A stretch of 64,000 nucleotides of DNA from JAUWGC01 sp963753055 (lineage in GTDB: Bacteria > Bacteroidota > Bacteroidia > Bacteroidales > B18-G4): the NCBI GenBank assembly GCA_963753055.1, contig CAVWAP010000001.1, positions 558,001 to 622,000 on the forward strand. The letters run 5' to 3'. Shown here in pieces: positions 50,731 through 60,313 of the stretch (positions within the stretch are counted from its first letter, which is position 1; every line of letters starts with the position of its first letter). Both the position numbers and the translations under genes were made by a program. The notes under the pieces are model-generated. The model had not been told where the DNA came from, searched no databases, and saw only the letters and a list, made by a program, of their open reading frames with translations.

Positions 50731-51756
50731 CTAATCCAGTATCGTATTCCAGCCGTAGGGATCCGGCTCTTCGCCGAATTGGATTGCACGGAGCTTATTA
50801 TAAAGCTTGGTAGATATCGGACCGGCTTTCCTGTCCTTACAGAACTTATATACCTTACCTGTTTTCCGGTCTTCTATCATGCATATAGGTGAAATGATAG
50901 CAGCTGTTCCGCAGGCACCGACCTCTTCAAATTCGTCAAGTTCTTCCACAGGCACATTGCGCAATTCAATCTTCATACCCATGTCCTTGGCCAGCGTACG
51001 CAGGCACATGTTGGTGATGGATGGCAGAATGGTATGTGAATCGGGGGTTACGTAAGTGTTATCCTTGATACCGAAGAAATTAGCTGGTCCGGCCTCGTCA
51101 ATATGTTTATGGTTTTTGGAGTCCAGGAACAATACAGAGACAAATCCTTCCTCTTTCGCCCTGGCAGCTGGTTGCAGGCTGGCTGCATAGTTTCCACCTA
51201 CCTTGATATGGCCTGTACCTTGAGGAGCTGCCCTGTCGTAATCCCTGACCAGCTGGATCTTAACAGGATTGAACCCTTCTTTGAAATATGGACCTACCGG
51301 ACCGACGAAGATCAAGAACATGTATTCATCAGCAGGCTTTACACCTACCTGTGGTCCGGATCCAAAGAGCAGTGGCCGGATATAAAGTGAAGCACCGGTC
51401 CCATGAGGAGGTATATATTTCTCATTCATCTTAATGGCTGTAAACATGGCCTCCTTAAATACTTCATCCGGAACCTCGGCCATCATGATACCCTGCGCCG
51501 ATCTGCGCATCCTTTTTGCATTTTCTTCCCACCTGAACACCCTTACTTTTCCGTCAACACCCCTGAAGGCTTTAATCCCTTCAAAGGCTTCTTGTCCGTA
51601 ATGTAAAGCGGTGGCAGCTATGTGTATTGGAATGTATTCCGAAGATGATATTTCTATTTCACCCCATTTACCATCCCGATAATAACAGCGAACGTTATAA
51701 TCAGTTTTAAAATAGCCAAAAGGCAATTCACCCCATTGTATATTTTCAATATCCAT
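50731..51756 (-). CDS. ilvE: Branched-chain amino acid aminotransferase
   Basis: IlvE is a PLP enzyme of fold type IV that interconverts Val, Leu, Ile and their keto acids in the cytoplasm. The 341-residue protein carries the PLP-lysine motif KVGGNYAASL (about residue 190), EAGPANFFGI (about 225) and ACGTAAIISPI (about 285), the pattern of the BCAT-like subgroup. Start MDIENIQWGELPFGYFKTDYN fits this family. It lies alone between pyrF and htpG. Confidence 0.96.
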   Translation of the reverse strand: MDIENIQWGELPFGYFKTDYNVRCYYRDGKWGEIEISSSEYIPIHIAATALHYGQEAFEGIKAFRGVDGKVRVFRWEENAKRMRRSAQGIMMAEVPDEVFKEAMFTAIKMNEKYIPPHGTGASLYIRPLLFGSGPQVGVKPADEYMFLIFVGPVGPYFKEGFNPVKIQLVRDYDRAAPQGTGHIKVGGNYAASLQPAARAKEEGFVSVLFLDSKNHKHIDEAGPANFFGIKDNTYVTPDSHTILPSITNMCLRTLAKDMGMKIELRNVPVEELDEFEEVGACGTAAIISPICMIEDRKTGKVYKFCKDRKAGPISTKLYNKLRAIQFGEEPDPYGWNTILD

Positions 51757-51820
51757 GATGCAATATTGTTTTTTGTGATTAATATTTGAATGCTAAAATA
51801 GGAAATATATTATTGAGTTA

Positions 51821-52645
51821 TTAATATAATCGATCTAAATAAGACGCCATCTCCTGCTGTAATTTTTTGGCTTCATCCCTTGCCCTGGCAGCAAAATCAG
51901 CTTCCGATGAGGCATAGATTATGCTCCTGGAAGCATTGACCAATAACCCACAATCCTGGTTCATCCCATAGCGGACTACTTCCTCCAGGCTGCCACCCTG
52001 TGCGCCTACTCCCGGCACCAGCAGAAAATGATCCGGAACGATCTTTCTGATATCTCCAAGCATTTCAGCTTTGGTTGCACCAACAACGTACATGGTATTT
52101 CCATCATTTCCCCATCTGCTGGTTGTTTCTAATACCTTTTCGTAAAGTTTATTGTCCCCCTGAATGTCTAACATCTGAAAATCATCTGATCCCTTGTTGG
52201 ATGTCAATGCCAACAGGATGACCCATTTCCCGGGGATGGAAAGGAATGGGGCGATTGAATCTTCGCCCATATATGGAGCCACTGTGATAGCATCAAAACT
52301 CAGGTTTGAAAGGAAAGCCTGTGCGTATTGCAGGGAAGTGTTTCCTATATCTCCACGTTTGGCATCAGCAATAGTAAATATTTCAGGATAGTTTTGATTC
52401 AGGTAATTGATAGTCTTTTCAAGGCTAATCCAGCCCTTTGTGCCCTGTCCTTCATAAAAAGCAATATTTGGTTTGTAGGCTACAGCCACATCATGGGTTG
52501 CGTCGATAATTTGCCTGTTAAACTCAAAAAAGGGATCTTCTGTATCGAGAAGATGCTTTGGGATCTTATTAATTGCTGTGTCGAGGCCGACACATAAAAA
52601 GGATTTCTTGGATTTGATCTGTTTAATGATGTCAGCCCGGTTCAT
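51821..52645 (-). CDS. pyrF: Orotidine 5'-phosphate decarboxylase
   Basis: PyrF makes UMP from OMP in pyrimidine synthesis. The 274-residue protein is of the longer subfamily 2 type, with FLCVGLDTAINKIP, the catalytic DAKRGDIGNTS (about residue 90), APYMGEDS and LLVPGVGAQGG. I chose ATG 52645 (MNRADIIKQIKSK) over the open extension to 52696, which overlaps prfA. It lies ten bases downstream of prfA. Confidence 0.96.
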   Translation of the reverse strand: MNRADIIKQIKSKKSFLCVGLDTAINKIPKHLLDTEDPFFEFNRQIIDATHDVAVAYKPNIAFYEGQGTKGWISLEKTINYLNQNYPEIFTIADAKRGDIGNTSLQYAQAFLSNLSFDAITVAPYMGEDSIAPFLSIPGKWVILLALTSNKGSDDFQMLDIQGDNKLYEKVLETTSRWGNDGNTMYVVGATKAEMLGDIRKIVPDHFLLVPGVGAQGGSLEEVVRYGMNQDCGLLVNASRSIIYASSEADFAARARDEAKKLQQEMASYLDRLY

Positions 52646-52655
52646 AATGATATTT

Positions 52656-53726
52656 TTATGATAGTTCTGCCTTAAGCCTTTCTGCATTTTCTGCAACCTG
52701 CAACTGGTCGATCACTTCATCAATGTCACCATCGATGATATTCTGCAGGTTATACATGGTCAGGTTGATACGGTGATCCGTTACCCTTCCCTGTGACCAG
52801 TTATATGTCCTGATCTTGGCCGACCTGTCGCCGGTAGAAACCATGGTTTTTCTCTTGGAGGAGATATCGTCGAGGTACTTTTTGTACTCCATCTCATAGA
52901 TCCTGGTCCGAAGCACAGTGAGTGCCTTCTCATAGTTCTTGATCTGTGATTTCTGATCCTGGCAGGTGACCACGATACCCGTTGGGGCATGTGTTAACCT
53001 GACGGCCGAATAGGTGGTGTTCACAGACTGTCCCCCGGGACCTGATGAGCAGTAAGTATCCCTTCTGATGTCTTCCTGTTTCACTTCCACATCGAACTCA
53101 TCTGCCTCAGGAAGCACTACCACAGAGGCGGCGGATGTATGTACACGGCCCTGGGTCTCTGTCTTGGGCACCCGCTGCACACGGTGAACGCCGGATTCAT
53201 ATTTTAGCCTTCCATAGACGTCATTCCCAATCACATCAAAGACAACTTCTTTGAATCCTCCAACTGTGCCTTCGGTCTCGCTAACCGGCTCTACCTTCCA
53301 TCCTTTAGTCTCGCAGTATTTCAAATACATCCTGTAAAGGTCGCCGGCAAAAATGCTGGCTTCATCACCCCCTGCGCCTGCCCTGATCTCAACTATTGCA
53401 TTTTTCCCATCCTGTGGATCAGCCGGAATCAGCATGATCCTGACCTCTTCTTCCATAAGATCCTTGTTCCTGGTAAGCTCCAGCAGCTCCTCCTTGGCCA
53501 TGTCACGGAACTCATCATCTTTCTCGTTCTTCAGGATATTTTTCGTGGAATCAATATTGTCCAATATGTTCTTATACTTATGGTAGGCATTAACGATGGG
53601 CTGTAGATCTTTATAGTCCTTATTCAGTTTGATGTAGCGCTTCATATCCGACATCACCTCCGGCTGGTTCATCTGCTCTTCAATCTCTTTCCAACGATTA
53701 TATATTTCCTCTAGTTTCTTTAACAT
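52656..53726 (-). CDS. prfA: Peptide chain release factor 1
   Basis: RF1 ends translation at UAA and UAG. The 356-residue protein has the catalytic GGQ motif in SSGPGGQSVNTTYSAVRLTH (about residue 230) and the usual RF1 length and ending (LQVAENAERLKAEL). The sequence AGAGGDEASIFAGDLYRMY is the conserved domain 2 stretch. It is followed by pyrF, and purM lies 55 bases upstream. Confidence 0.97.
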   Translation of the reverse strand: MLKKLEEIYNRWKEIEEQMNQPEVMSDMKRYIKLNKDYKDLQPIVNAYHKYKNILDNIDSTKNILKNEKDDEFRDMAKEELLELTRNKDLMEEEVRIMLIPADPQDGKNAIVEIRAGAGGDEASIFAGDLYRMYLKYCETKGWKVEPVSETEGTVGGFKEVVFDVIGNDVYGRLKYESGVHRVQRVPKTETQGRVHTSAASVVVLPEADEFDVEVKQEDIRRDTYCSSGPGGQSVNTTYSAVRLTHAPTGIVVTCQDQKSQIKNYEKALTVLRTRIYEMEYKKYLDDISSKRKTMVSTGDRSAKIRTYNWSQGRVTDHRINLTMYNLQNIIDGDIDEVIDQLQVAENAERLKAELS

Positions 53727-53747
53727 GATTTAAGGATTTTCCGCAGG

Positions 53748-53755
53748 CAAAGGTA
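53748..53755 (-). promoter_or_regulatory. Candidate -7 element for prfA
   Basis: TACCTTTG on the minus strand lies 21 bases upstream of the prfA ATG and fits TAnnTTTG. The expected -33 position overlaps a scrap of the DUF559-type GC repeat and shows no TTG. Confidence 0.35.
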
Positions 53756-53781
53756 AGATAATTTAGGGGGTGGGTAAAAAA

Positions 53782-54954
53782 CTAATAGTAATTATACTTT
53801 CCAAACTCCGACTTTATTGTCAATGTTTTGCCTTCTGACGCTTCCACTCTTCCAATGATCCTTGCATCAATATTGAAGGATTTTGATATCTGGATCAGAT
53901 CGCTTGCAATAGGTTCAGGGACATAAAGTTCCATGCGATGGCCCATATTGAAGACCTGGTACATCTCCTGCCATGCTGTGCCGGATTGCTCCTGGATGAG
54001 TTTGAACAGTGGGGGAGGAGAGAAGAGATTGTCTTTAACAACATGCAGATTGTCTATGAAGTGTAGTACCTTGGTCTGTGCACCACCGCTGCAATGGACC
54101 ATGCCATGTAACTGCTTGCGGTAAGAATTTAATACCTCTTTGATGACAGGGGCATAGGTCCTGGTGGGGGAGAGGATCAGCTTGCCAACATCCATGTTAT
54201 CAGCTTGTGTTGGATCTGTCAACTTCATTTGTCCGCTATAGACCAGGTCTGCAGGAATATCAGGATCGAAGCTTTCCGGGTAATTGTTTGTATATATATG
54301 ATGAAGCACATCATGCCGGGCTGAGGTTAATCCGTTGCTGCCCATGCCTCCATTGTATTCCTTCTCATAGCTTGCCTGGCCAAAAGATTCCAGACCTACA
54401 ATTACATCACCGGCCTGGATCTGATCATTGCTGATTATATCTGACCTGTTGGCCCTGGCAACAACAGTAGAATCAACAATAATGGTCCTGACCAGGTCTC
54501 CAACATCAGCTGTTTCACCCCCGGTGGAGTAAATCCCAATACCGAGATCCCTCAGTTCTGCCAGGAATTCTTCAGTTCCGTTAATGATCTCTGCAATGAC
54601 TTCCCCGGGTATTAATTGCTTATTCCTCCCAATGGTGGAGGAAAGCAGGATATTATCAGTCACGCCAACACATAACAGGTCGTCCAGGTTCATCACAATG
54701 GCATCCTTCGCAATACCTTTCCAAACTGAAATATCCCCTGTTTCTTTCCAGTACAGATAGGCCAGTGAAGATTTGGTGCCTGCACCATCGGCATGCATGA
54801 TATTGCAGTAATCATCATTACCTCCCAGGAAATCAGGGATTATCTTACAGAAGGCTTTGGGGAACAGCCCCTTATCAATATTTTCTATGGCATTATGAAC
54901 ATCGGTCTTGCTGGAAGAAACGCCTCTGCGGGAATACCTGGATTCGGATGACAT
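53782..54954 (-). CDS. purM: Phosphoribosylformylglycinamidine cyclo-ligase (AIR synthase)
   Basis: PurM closes the imidazole ring of AIR in purine synthesis, using ATP. The 390-residue protein carries the PurM family stretches HADGAGTKSSLAYLYWKETG, AIVMNLDDLLCVGVTDNILL, STGGETADVGDLVRT and VVGLESFGQ. At 390 residues it is longer than the E. coli form (345) and represents the Bacteroidota type. It starts at ATG 54954, two bases after the stop of the OmpA-like gene. Confidence 0.93.
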   Translation of the reverse strand: MSSESRYSRRGVSSSKTDVHNAIENIDKGLFPKAFCKIIPDFLGGNDDYCNIMHADGAGTKSSLAYLYWKETGDISVWKGIAKDAIVMNLDDLLCVGVTDNILLSSTIGRNKQLIPGEVIAEIINGTEEFLAELRDLGIGIYSTGGETADVGDLVRTIIVDSTVVARANRSDIISNDQIQAGDVIVGLESFGQASYEKEYNGGMGSNGLTSARHDVLHHIYTNNYPESFDPDIPADLVYSGQMKLTDPTQADNMDVGKLILSPTRTYAPVIKEVLNSYRKQLHGMVHCSGGAQTKVLHFIDNLHVVKDNLFSPPPLFKLIQEQSGTAWQEMYQVFNMGHRMELYVPEPIASDLIQISKSFNIDARIIGRVEASEGKTLTIKSEFGKYNYY

Positions 54955-54956
54955 AA

Positions 54957-57425
54957 CTATTTGTATTCGAAAGTAATTTCCCTGGTGGAGTTATTAATAG
55001 AGTAATTGCCAATCTTTTGCAATACTCTCTTACCAAATACCAATGGGTTGTCCAGGCGATGGCTGACAGTTACTTCAATATTGGAAATAGTCCGGTTAGC
55101 AATGCGTAATTCCTTTATTACAAAGACTGCACCATTCTTTATTGTATTGCTGCCAAGTACTTCAGCAGCATCACCCTTAAAGTCATCCTTACTTATTGAG
55201 CCGTCATTAAGCATTTCAAGACCTTTTTCAAGTGAAACCTGTGCAGGTTTTTCAGGGTCATAATAGAACTCCTCATTAAAGCCATTGATAATACAGGGAA
55301 TGATCATGATTCCGGTATTGGCATCTGCATTGAATTTTACGATATTATCTTCCGGATTGATCTGTATATCGACCTGGGTGATTTCTTCACCAGAGATTTT
55401 TGATTTCGGTATATAATCCTTGCTAAGGACCCTGAAATCCGTTCTCCTGTTAAGCTGATGTGCAGCTTCTTTAACCTCTGTGCTTGGAAGGGCTTCAATA
55501 TAGTCTTCAGAAAGTACATCACCTTCCTTGAAAGTATAGCCTTCCCTGGGCATATCCTTTAAAAGTATCCTTGGTTGCCTTTCACCATAACCCTTTGCAA
55601 CCATGCGGTCAGGATCAATTCCTCTCAGGATCAGGTAGTCAACAACCGATTGTGCACGTTTTTGCGAAAGGATATCATTTCTTTCGTAAGTATCCCGTGC
55701 ATCGGTATGGGAAGCAAGCTCGATGATGATCCTCGGGTTCTCATCCATGGTTGTGATCAGGCCCTGCAAGGAATCCTCGTATTGTGGTTTCAGGTCCCAT
55801 TTTGCCAGGTCGTATAAGATCTCAGGTAAAATAATTGGTTCCTCGGGGATGGGCTTGAGGACAAAGTCCTTGTTGAAGTCTGTGCCTATTTCTACACCTA
55901 CTGTTGTGATCTTAGCCGATGAGTTGAAGTAGTTATTTTTTGCTACAATAACTTCATATGTTGTGTTTGGAAGAATCTGGGTCTTTCCAAACATGTAGAA
56001 CCCTTCTTCATTGGTCCGTGTTGAGATAGAGATTCCATCCGATCCGACCAGTGTAATATTGGCATCCAGTATTGTCTGAAGTGTTCTGTCATCAGTTACG
56101 ATACCCTGAAGTGTAAATTCCAGGGGAGGAATGATAAAGGAGAAGATATCTTCCCTTCCTTTTCTTCCCCTGCGGTCTGATGAAAAGAAGCCCTTTTCCA
56201 TCTCATCATGAAAACAAATGCCAAAATCATTAAAAGTGGTGTTTAGAGGATATCGCATATTGACCGGCTCGCCCCAGTTGCCTTCTTCATCAATGGTAGT
56301 AAAGAAAATATCCAGTCCGCCCATGCCAGGATGACCATCTGATGCGAAATACAGCAGGGTGTCGCTTCTCAGTGCCGGGAACAATTCATCTCCGGGAGTA
56401 TTGATGATGGGTCCCAGGTTAAAAGGTCTGCTGAAAGGCTCTGTCTTGGTTTCCCTGAAAGCAACCCAAAGGTCTTTGCCTCCGGCACCACCTGTTTTAT
56501 TCGATGAAAAGTAGATGATCAATTCATTCTCGCTTACCGCAGGGTGACCTATTGCAATGGATGAATCCCTTCCCAAAACAACCATCTCAGGCTTGCCCCA
56601 GCTCCTTCCTGACCGCTGTGCAGTATAGATCTGGCATCCCATCTGTCTCTTTTCAACATTAGGGCAGCGTGTAAAATACAATGTGTTAAACCTGCTGTTC
56701 ATGGTACTAACACCCTCATTATCTTCTGTGTTAACCCCGTCATCACCCGTTGTTAGTAAAGTAGGCTCGCTCCATTCCTCCTTGCGGTCAAGACGGGAAT
56801 AAAAAAGGTCACTGAAGGCCATATCAGTCCATTCATCTTTACCCTTACCGGTAGAGCTTTCCCGTGTTGAGGTAAAGATCAGGTCATTAAAATTGCTGCT
56901 GGCATAGCAGGGGGCAAAGTCGGAATCCCTAGAATTGATCTTCTTTATGTATTCAATTTCATATTTAGAAGGATTGTCAATCCAGTCCTGAATAAAATCA
57001 CATGAAAGTGCACCGTTGAGACCACGGGGATCATCCGGTACTATGGTGGCGTAAGAATTATAATATTCCCTGGCTTCATCATAATTCCCATCCATCTTTA
57101 AGGTCTCTGCATAGTGAAGAAGTATGATAGGTTGTTTTTTTTCATAGTTGGAGCGGATCAGCCGCTTGTATTGTGCTTTGGCCTTTTTATATTCAGTCAT
57201 ATGCCAGTAGCATTCAGCTATCTGGAAATATATGCGATCCTTCTCGGCCTTGTTGTTTTTAACCTTGTTGACGATCTTCTGGTAACGCTCAACAGCCAGG
57301 GCAAACTTTTGATCTTCGAAAGCTTCATCGGCACTTTTGGCATAATACCTGGTTTTTTGCGCCTGCACTCCAATTGAAAGAATGAGTGCGAAGAAGAAAA
57401 ATAAAACAAGCTTACTGAAATTCAT
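54957..57425 (-). CDS. PorE-like OmpA family protein with TPR, PD40 and protease-like C-terminal extension
   Basis: The 822-residue protein starts at ATG 57425 (MNFSKLVLFFFFALILSIGV, signal peptide). Domains in order: TPR-like helices (about 25-140), WD40/PD40 propeller blades (about 150-430, with FTSTRE, YFSSNKTGGAGGKDLW and YFASDGHPGMGGLD), a carboxypeptidase-regulatory-like domain (about 435-520), and an OmpA peptidoglycan-binding domain (about 535-655, IELASHTDARD and NDILSQKRAQSVVDYLI). This order matches PorE of the T9SS. A 160-residue tail after OmpA has the look of a retropepsin-like fold but lacks DTG (FYYDPEKPAQVSLEKG). It is likely an outer-membrane-peptidoglycan link of the secretion system or a paralogue of it. 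Confidence 0.9.
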   Translation of the reverse strand: MNFSKLVLFFFFALILSIGVQAQKTRYYAKSADEAFEDQKFALAVERYQKIVNKVKNNKAEKDRIYFQIAECYWHMTEYKKAKAQYKRLIRSNYEKKQPIILLHYAETLKMDGNYDEAREYYNSYATIVPDDPRGLNGALSCDFIQDWIDNPSKYEIEYIKKINSRDSDFAPCYASSNFNDLIFTSTRESSTGKGKDEWTDMAFSDLFYSRLDRKEEWSEPTLLTTGDDGVNTEDNEGVSTMNSRFNTLYFTRCPNVEKRQMGCQIYTAQRSGRSWGKPEMVVLGRDSSIAIGHPAVSENELIIYFSSNKTGGAGGKDLWVAFRETKTEPFSRPFNLGPIINTPGDELFPALRSDTLLYFASDGHPGMGGLDIFFTTIDEEGNWGEPVNMRYPLNTTFNDFGICFHDEMEKGFFSSDRRGRKGREDIFSFIIPPLEFTLQGIVTDDRTLQTILDANITLVGSDGISISTRTNEEGFYMFGKTQILPNTTYEVIVAKNNYFNSSAKITTVGVEIGTDFNKDFVLKPIPEEPIILPEILYDLAKWDLKPQYEDSLQGLITTMDENPRIIIELASHTDARDTYERNDILSQKRAQSVVDYLILRGIDPDRMVAKGYGERQPRILLKDMPREGYTFKEGDVLSEDYIEALPSTEVKEAAHQLNRRTDFRVLSKDYIPKSKISGEEITQVDIQINPEDNIVKFNADANTGIMIIPCIINGFNEEFYYDPEKPAQVSLEKGLEMLNDGSISKDDFKGDAAEVLGSNTIKNGAVFVIKELRIANRTISNIEVTVSHRLDNPLVFGKRVLQKIGNYSINNSTREITFEYK

Positions 57426-57486
57426 TGTTTTACAAGGTGTTTTTTTGTTTTGGATGGCCAAGATATACAACGGATTTTAAACTAAA

Positions 57487-57780
57487 TTATTTCTTCTCTG
57501 AGCCATCTTCTGTTTGCTTTTTTGTTACCGGCTCTTTGTCAATATCAATGTCTATATCTACTTTCATCTCGTCTTTCATATGACTCACCTCCTTGTTGAT
57601 CTCATTTTTGATCTGGTTAGATGCATTCCTGACTTCGTTAAAGCCCTTGCCCAATGTCCTGGCTATTTCAGGAATCTTATTAGGCCCAAAAACAACGAAG
57701 ATTACTATGATAACCAGTAAGAGTTCACCTCCACTGATATCCAGAAACAAAAAGTGCTCAATAATTTGGCTCAGGTTCAT
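57487..57780 (-). CDS. tatA: Sec-independent translocase TatA/TatB-type protein
   Basis: The 97-residue protein has a short N-terminal helix (ISGGELLLVIIVIFVVFG), the hinge FGPNKIPEIARTLGKGFNEVRNA and a charged amphipathic tail with acidic DIDIDIDKEP. This is the TatA/B/E (Hcf106) layout. Whether it acts as TatA or TatB cannot be told from sequence alone. It may serve the Tat signal of ActB in this window. It is 61 bases upstream of the OmpA-like gene start. Confidence 0.93.
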   Translation of the reverse strand: MNLSQIIEHFLFLDISGGELLLVIIVIFVVFGPNKIPEIARTLGKGFNEVRNASNQIKNEINKEVSHMKDEMKVDIDIDIDKEPVTKKQTEDGSEKK

Positions 57781-57798
57781 TGCAAAAGCAAAAATAAT

Positions 57799-57827
57799 AA
57801 AAAGTCCCGAGTAAACCGGGACTTTTT
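57799..57827 (-). terminator. Rho-independent terminator of secDF
   Basis: An 11-bp stem AAAAAGTCCCG with CGGGACTTTTT encloses a 7-base loop, followed on the minus strand by a T-rich run (TTTTTATTATTTTTG). It lies 27 bases beyond the secDF stop and ahead of tatA. Confidence 0.85.
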
Positions 57828-57853
57828 AAAGCACCATTATTATGTTAAAATTT

Positions 57854-60313
57854 TTATTTTCTGTTCTTTGATGGTTGTACAACCTTACCTTTTGCAGCTT
57901 TATTCTTACCACGGCCAAGCAGGTCGTATGCTATCGGGCTGGCAGTAAAGAGTGATGAATAGGTACCGACCATGATACCGAGTAGCAAGGCAAAGGTGAA
58001 TCCCCTGATGATCTCACCTCCAAAGATGAAGATGGTAATCAATACAACCAGGGTTGTACCGGAAGTATTTAAGGTCCTGGCCAGCGTACTGTTCAGGGCA
58101 TCATTGATATTGACCTTCAATTCCTTCTTTGGATGCAGGGCAGTATACTCCCTGATACGGTCGAAGATAATCACGGTATCGTTGATCGAGTAACCGATGA
58201 TGGTCAGGATCGCGGCGATAAATGCCTGGTCGATCTCCATGTTGAATGGAAGGACATTATAGAATAATGAGAACAATCCTATGGTGACGAGGGAGTCATG
58301 GAACAGTGCAATGACACCTGCCAGTCCGAACTGCCACTTCTTGAACCTGATTGCGATATAGACAAAGATTACGACCAGTGCGAAGAAGATCGCCATGAGG
58401 GCCCTGTTCCGGATATCATCCGCAATAGTCGGTCCAACCTTTTGTGAACTCAGAATACCGATCAGCTTATCTTCTGTTTCCACATCAGTAGAGAATGTTT
58501 TATAATCTATTCTCTGGTCAATGTAAAATGAATGCAGCCCATTAAACAGTTTAGCCTGAATAATGGAATCCACTTCAGGAGCATTGTCATCGATCAGATA
58601 CTTGGTTGTAATCTTGACCTGTGAGCTAGGACCAAAAGTCTTAACCTCCGGAGCTATGTTGTCGAACTCAGCGGTAAGGTTATTCCTGATATCCGGGACT
58701 GCTACATTCTGGTCGAAGCGGATAACATAAGTACGTCCACCTGTAAAGTCAACTCCCATATTCAATCCCCTGGTGGCCAATGATCCGATCCCAACGATGA
58801 TGATAATGGATGAGAAGATGTATGCTTTCTTGCGCATGCGCAGGAAGTCGAAATTGACATTCACAAGCGCATCTCTTGTTAATCTGTTATCAAATGTTAT
58901 TACTTTATTCCTGTCGAGCAGGTTAGTAAATATGAGTCTTGTAATGAAAATAGCTGTGAATAGTGATGATAACAGACCGATGATCAAGGTTGTTGCAAAA
59001 CCCTGTACAGGTCCTGAACCGAATGTATAGAGCACAACACCGGTAAGCAGAGTGGTTACGTTACCATCTATAATCGCTGAGTAAGCGTTTTTATATCCAT
59101 CAGAGATGGCCATTCGAATACCTTTACCTGCCCGAACCTCTTCCTTGACACGTTCAAAGATGATCACGTTGGCATCTACAGCCATACCAAGTGTAAGTAC
59201 AATACCTGCAATACCTGGAAGTGTAAGCACGGCACCAAGCGAAGCAAGCACGCCAAAAATGAAAAAGATATTGGTAAGCAACGCAACATCGGCTACCCAA
59301 CCTGCACGGTTATAATAGAAGATCATGTAAAACAGTACCAGGATAAATGCGATAATGAATGACCAGAGTCCTGAATTTACAGCTTCTTTACCAAGTGAAG
59401 GGCCAACCACGGCTTCTTCAACGATCCTGGCAGGAGCGGGTAGCTTCCCTGCTTTCAGAATATTGGCAAGGTCTTTCGCCTCTTCAATTTGCATGTTCCC
59501 ACCTGAGATAGATGACCTGCCATTGGGGATCTCAGTATTAACATTTGGATAAGAATGCACATAACCATCAAGGACGATGGCAACCTGCTTACCAATGTTT
59601 TCGCCTGTCAGCCTTCTCCAGACCCTGGCACCATCAGCATTCATCGACATAGTTACTTCAACCCTGCCGTATTGGTCATAATCCTGGCGTGCATCGACGA
59701 TGACATCACCTTCCAGTGCAGCAGTTCCTTCACGGGATGTAACTTTCAAGCCAACCAGGCTCAGGACATCAGACCCTTCCTGCTGTGGCTTATTGGTCCA
59801 TGCAAACTTGATATTTCTTGGAAATACGTTAGCTCTTTTGAGCATGCTATTGATCCTGGCAGTATCCTTGATAGCTGCAAAACCCAGTGTGGCATTGTCC
59901 TGCGGGACATTCTCACGGTCGACATTGATAATGAGGTAAGCAAAAAGAGGATTTTCTTTTGCATAATCCTCAAAAGACATTCTGTCGCTGACATCCAATT
60001 CAGTCGTGTCGCCTTCCAACTGTTCCAGCAATGTAGCTTCTGCGCTGGTATCAGCAATAATTTCTTCGGCAGGGGATTCAATAATGTTTCCTGTAGAGTC
60101 CACAGGTTGGATGACCTGCTGCTCTCCTTCGGCAATTTCAGCAACTGCTTCTTCATCCGCAGAACTTTCCCCGGTAGGTTCTGTGACCATTGTTCTCAGC
60201 TTATTATTGGCTTCAACGAAATAAGCTATAACTTCCGGTAGGTTATACGTTTCCCAGAACTCCAGCTTAGCTGTTCCCTGCAGGAGTTTCCTTACACGTG
60301 CAGGATCTTTGAT
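57854..60313 (-). CDS. secDF: Protein translocase SecDF, main part (after frameshift)
   Basis: SecDF uses the proton gradient to help release of Sec substrates on the periplasmic side. This frame holds the rest of SecD and all of SecF: the SecD membrane part with LTLPGIAGIVLTLGMAVDANVIIFERVKEE (standard DANVI), the SecF part with MGVDFTGGRTYVIRF and the second-half motif SINDTVIIFDRIRE. Reading starts at KDPARVRKLLQG after an extra base near 60314; the first in-frame ATG is 60190. An acidic stretch (about residues 45-80 from 60313) is unusual and holds many Glu and Ala. A terminator follows. Fused SecDF is normal in Bacteroidota. Confidence 0.92.
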   Translation of the reverse strand: MKDPARVRKLLQGTAKLEFWETYNLPEVIAYFVEANNKLRTMVTEPTGESSADEEAVAEIAEGEQQVIQPVDSTGNIIESPAEEIIADTSAEATLLEQLEGDTTELDVSDRMSFEDYAKENPLFAYLIINVDRENVPQDNATLGFAAIKDTARINSMLKRANVFPRNIKFAWTNKPQQEGSDVLSLVGLKVTSREGTAALEGDVIVDARQDYDQYGRVEVTMSMNADGARVWRRLTGENIGKQVAIVLDGYVHSYPNVNTEIPNGRSSISGGNMQIEEAKDLANILKAGKLPAPARIVEEAVVGPSLGKEAVNSGLWSFIIAFILVLFYMIFYYNRAGWVADVALLTNIFFIFGVLASLGAVLTLPGIAGIVLTLGMAVDANVIIFERVKEEVRAGKGIRMAISDGYKNAYSAIIDGNVTTLLTGVVLYTFGSGPVQGFATTLIIGLLSSLFTAIFITRLIFTNLLDRNKVITFDNRLTRDALVNVNFDFLRMRKKAYIFSSIIIIVGIGSLATRGLNMGVDFTGGRTYVIRFDQNVAVPDIRNNLTAEFDNIAPEVKTFGPSSQVKITTKYLIDDNAPEVDSIIQAKLFNGLHSFYIDQRIDYKTFSTDVETEDKLIGILSSQKVGPTIADDIRNRALMAIFFALVVIFVYIAIRFKKWQFGLAGVIALFHDSLVTIGLFSLFYNVLPFNMEIDQAFIAAILTIIGYSINDTVIIFDRIREYTALHPKKELKVNINDALNSTLARTLNTSGTTLVVLITIFIFGGEIIRGFTFALLLGIMVGTYSSLFTASPIAYDLLGRGKNKAAKGKVVQPSKNRK

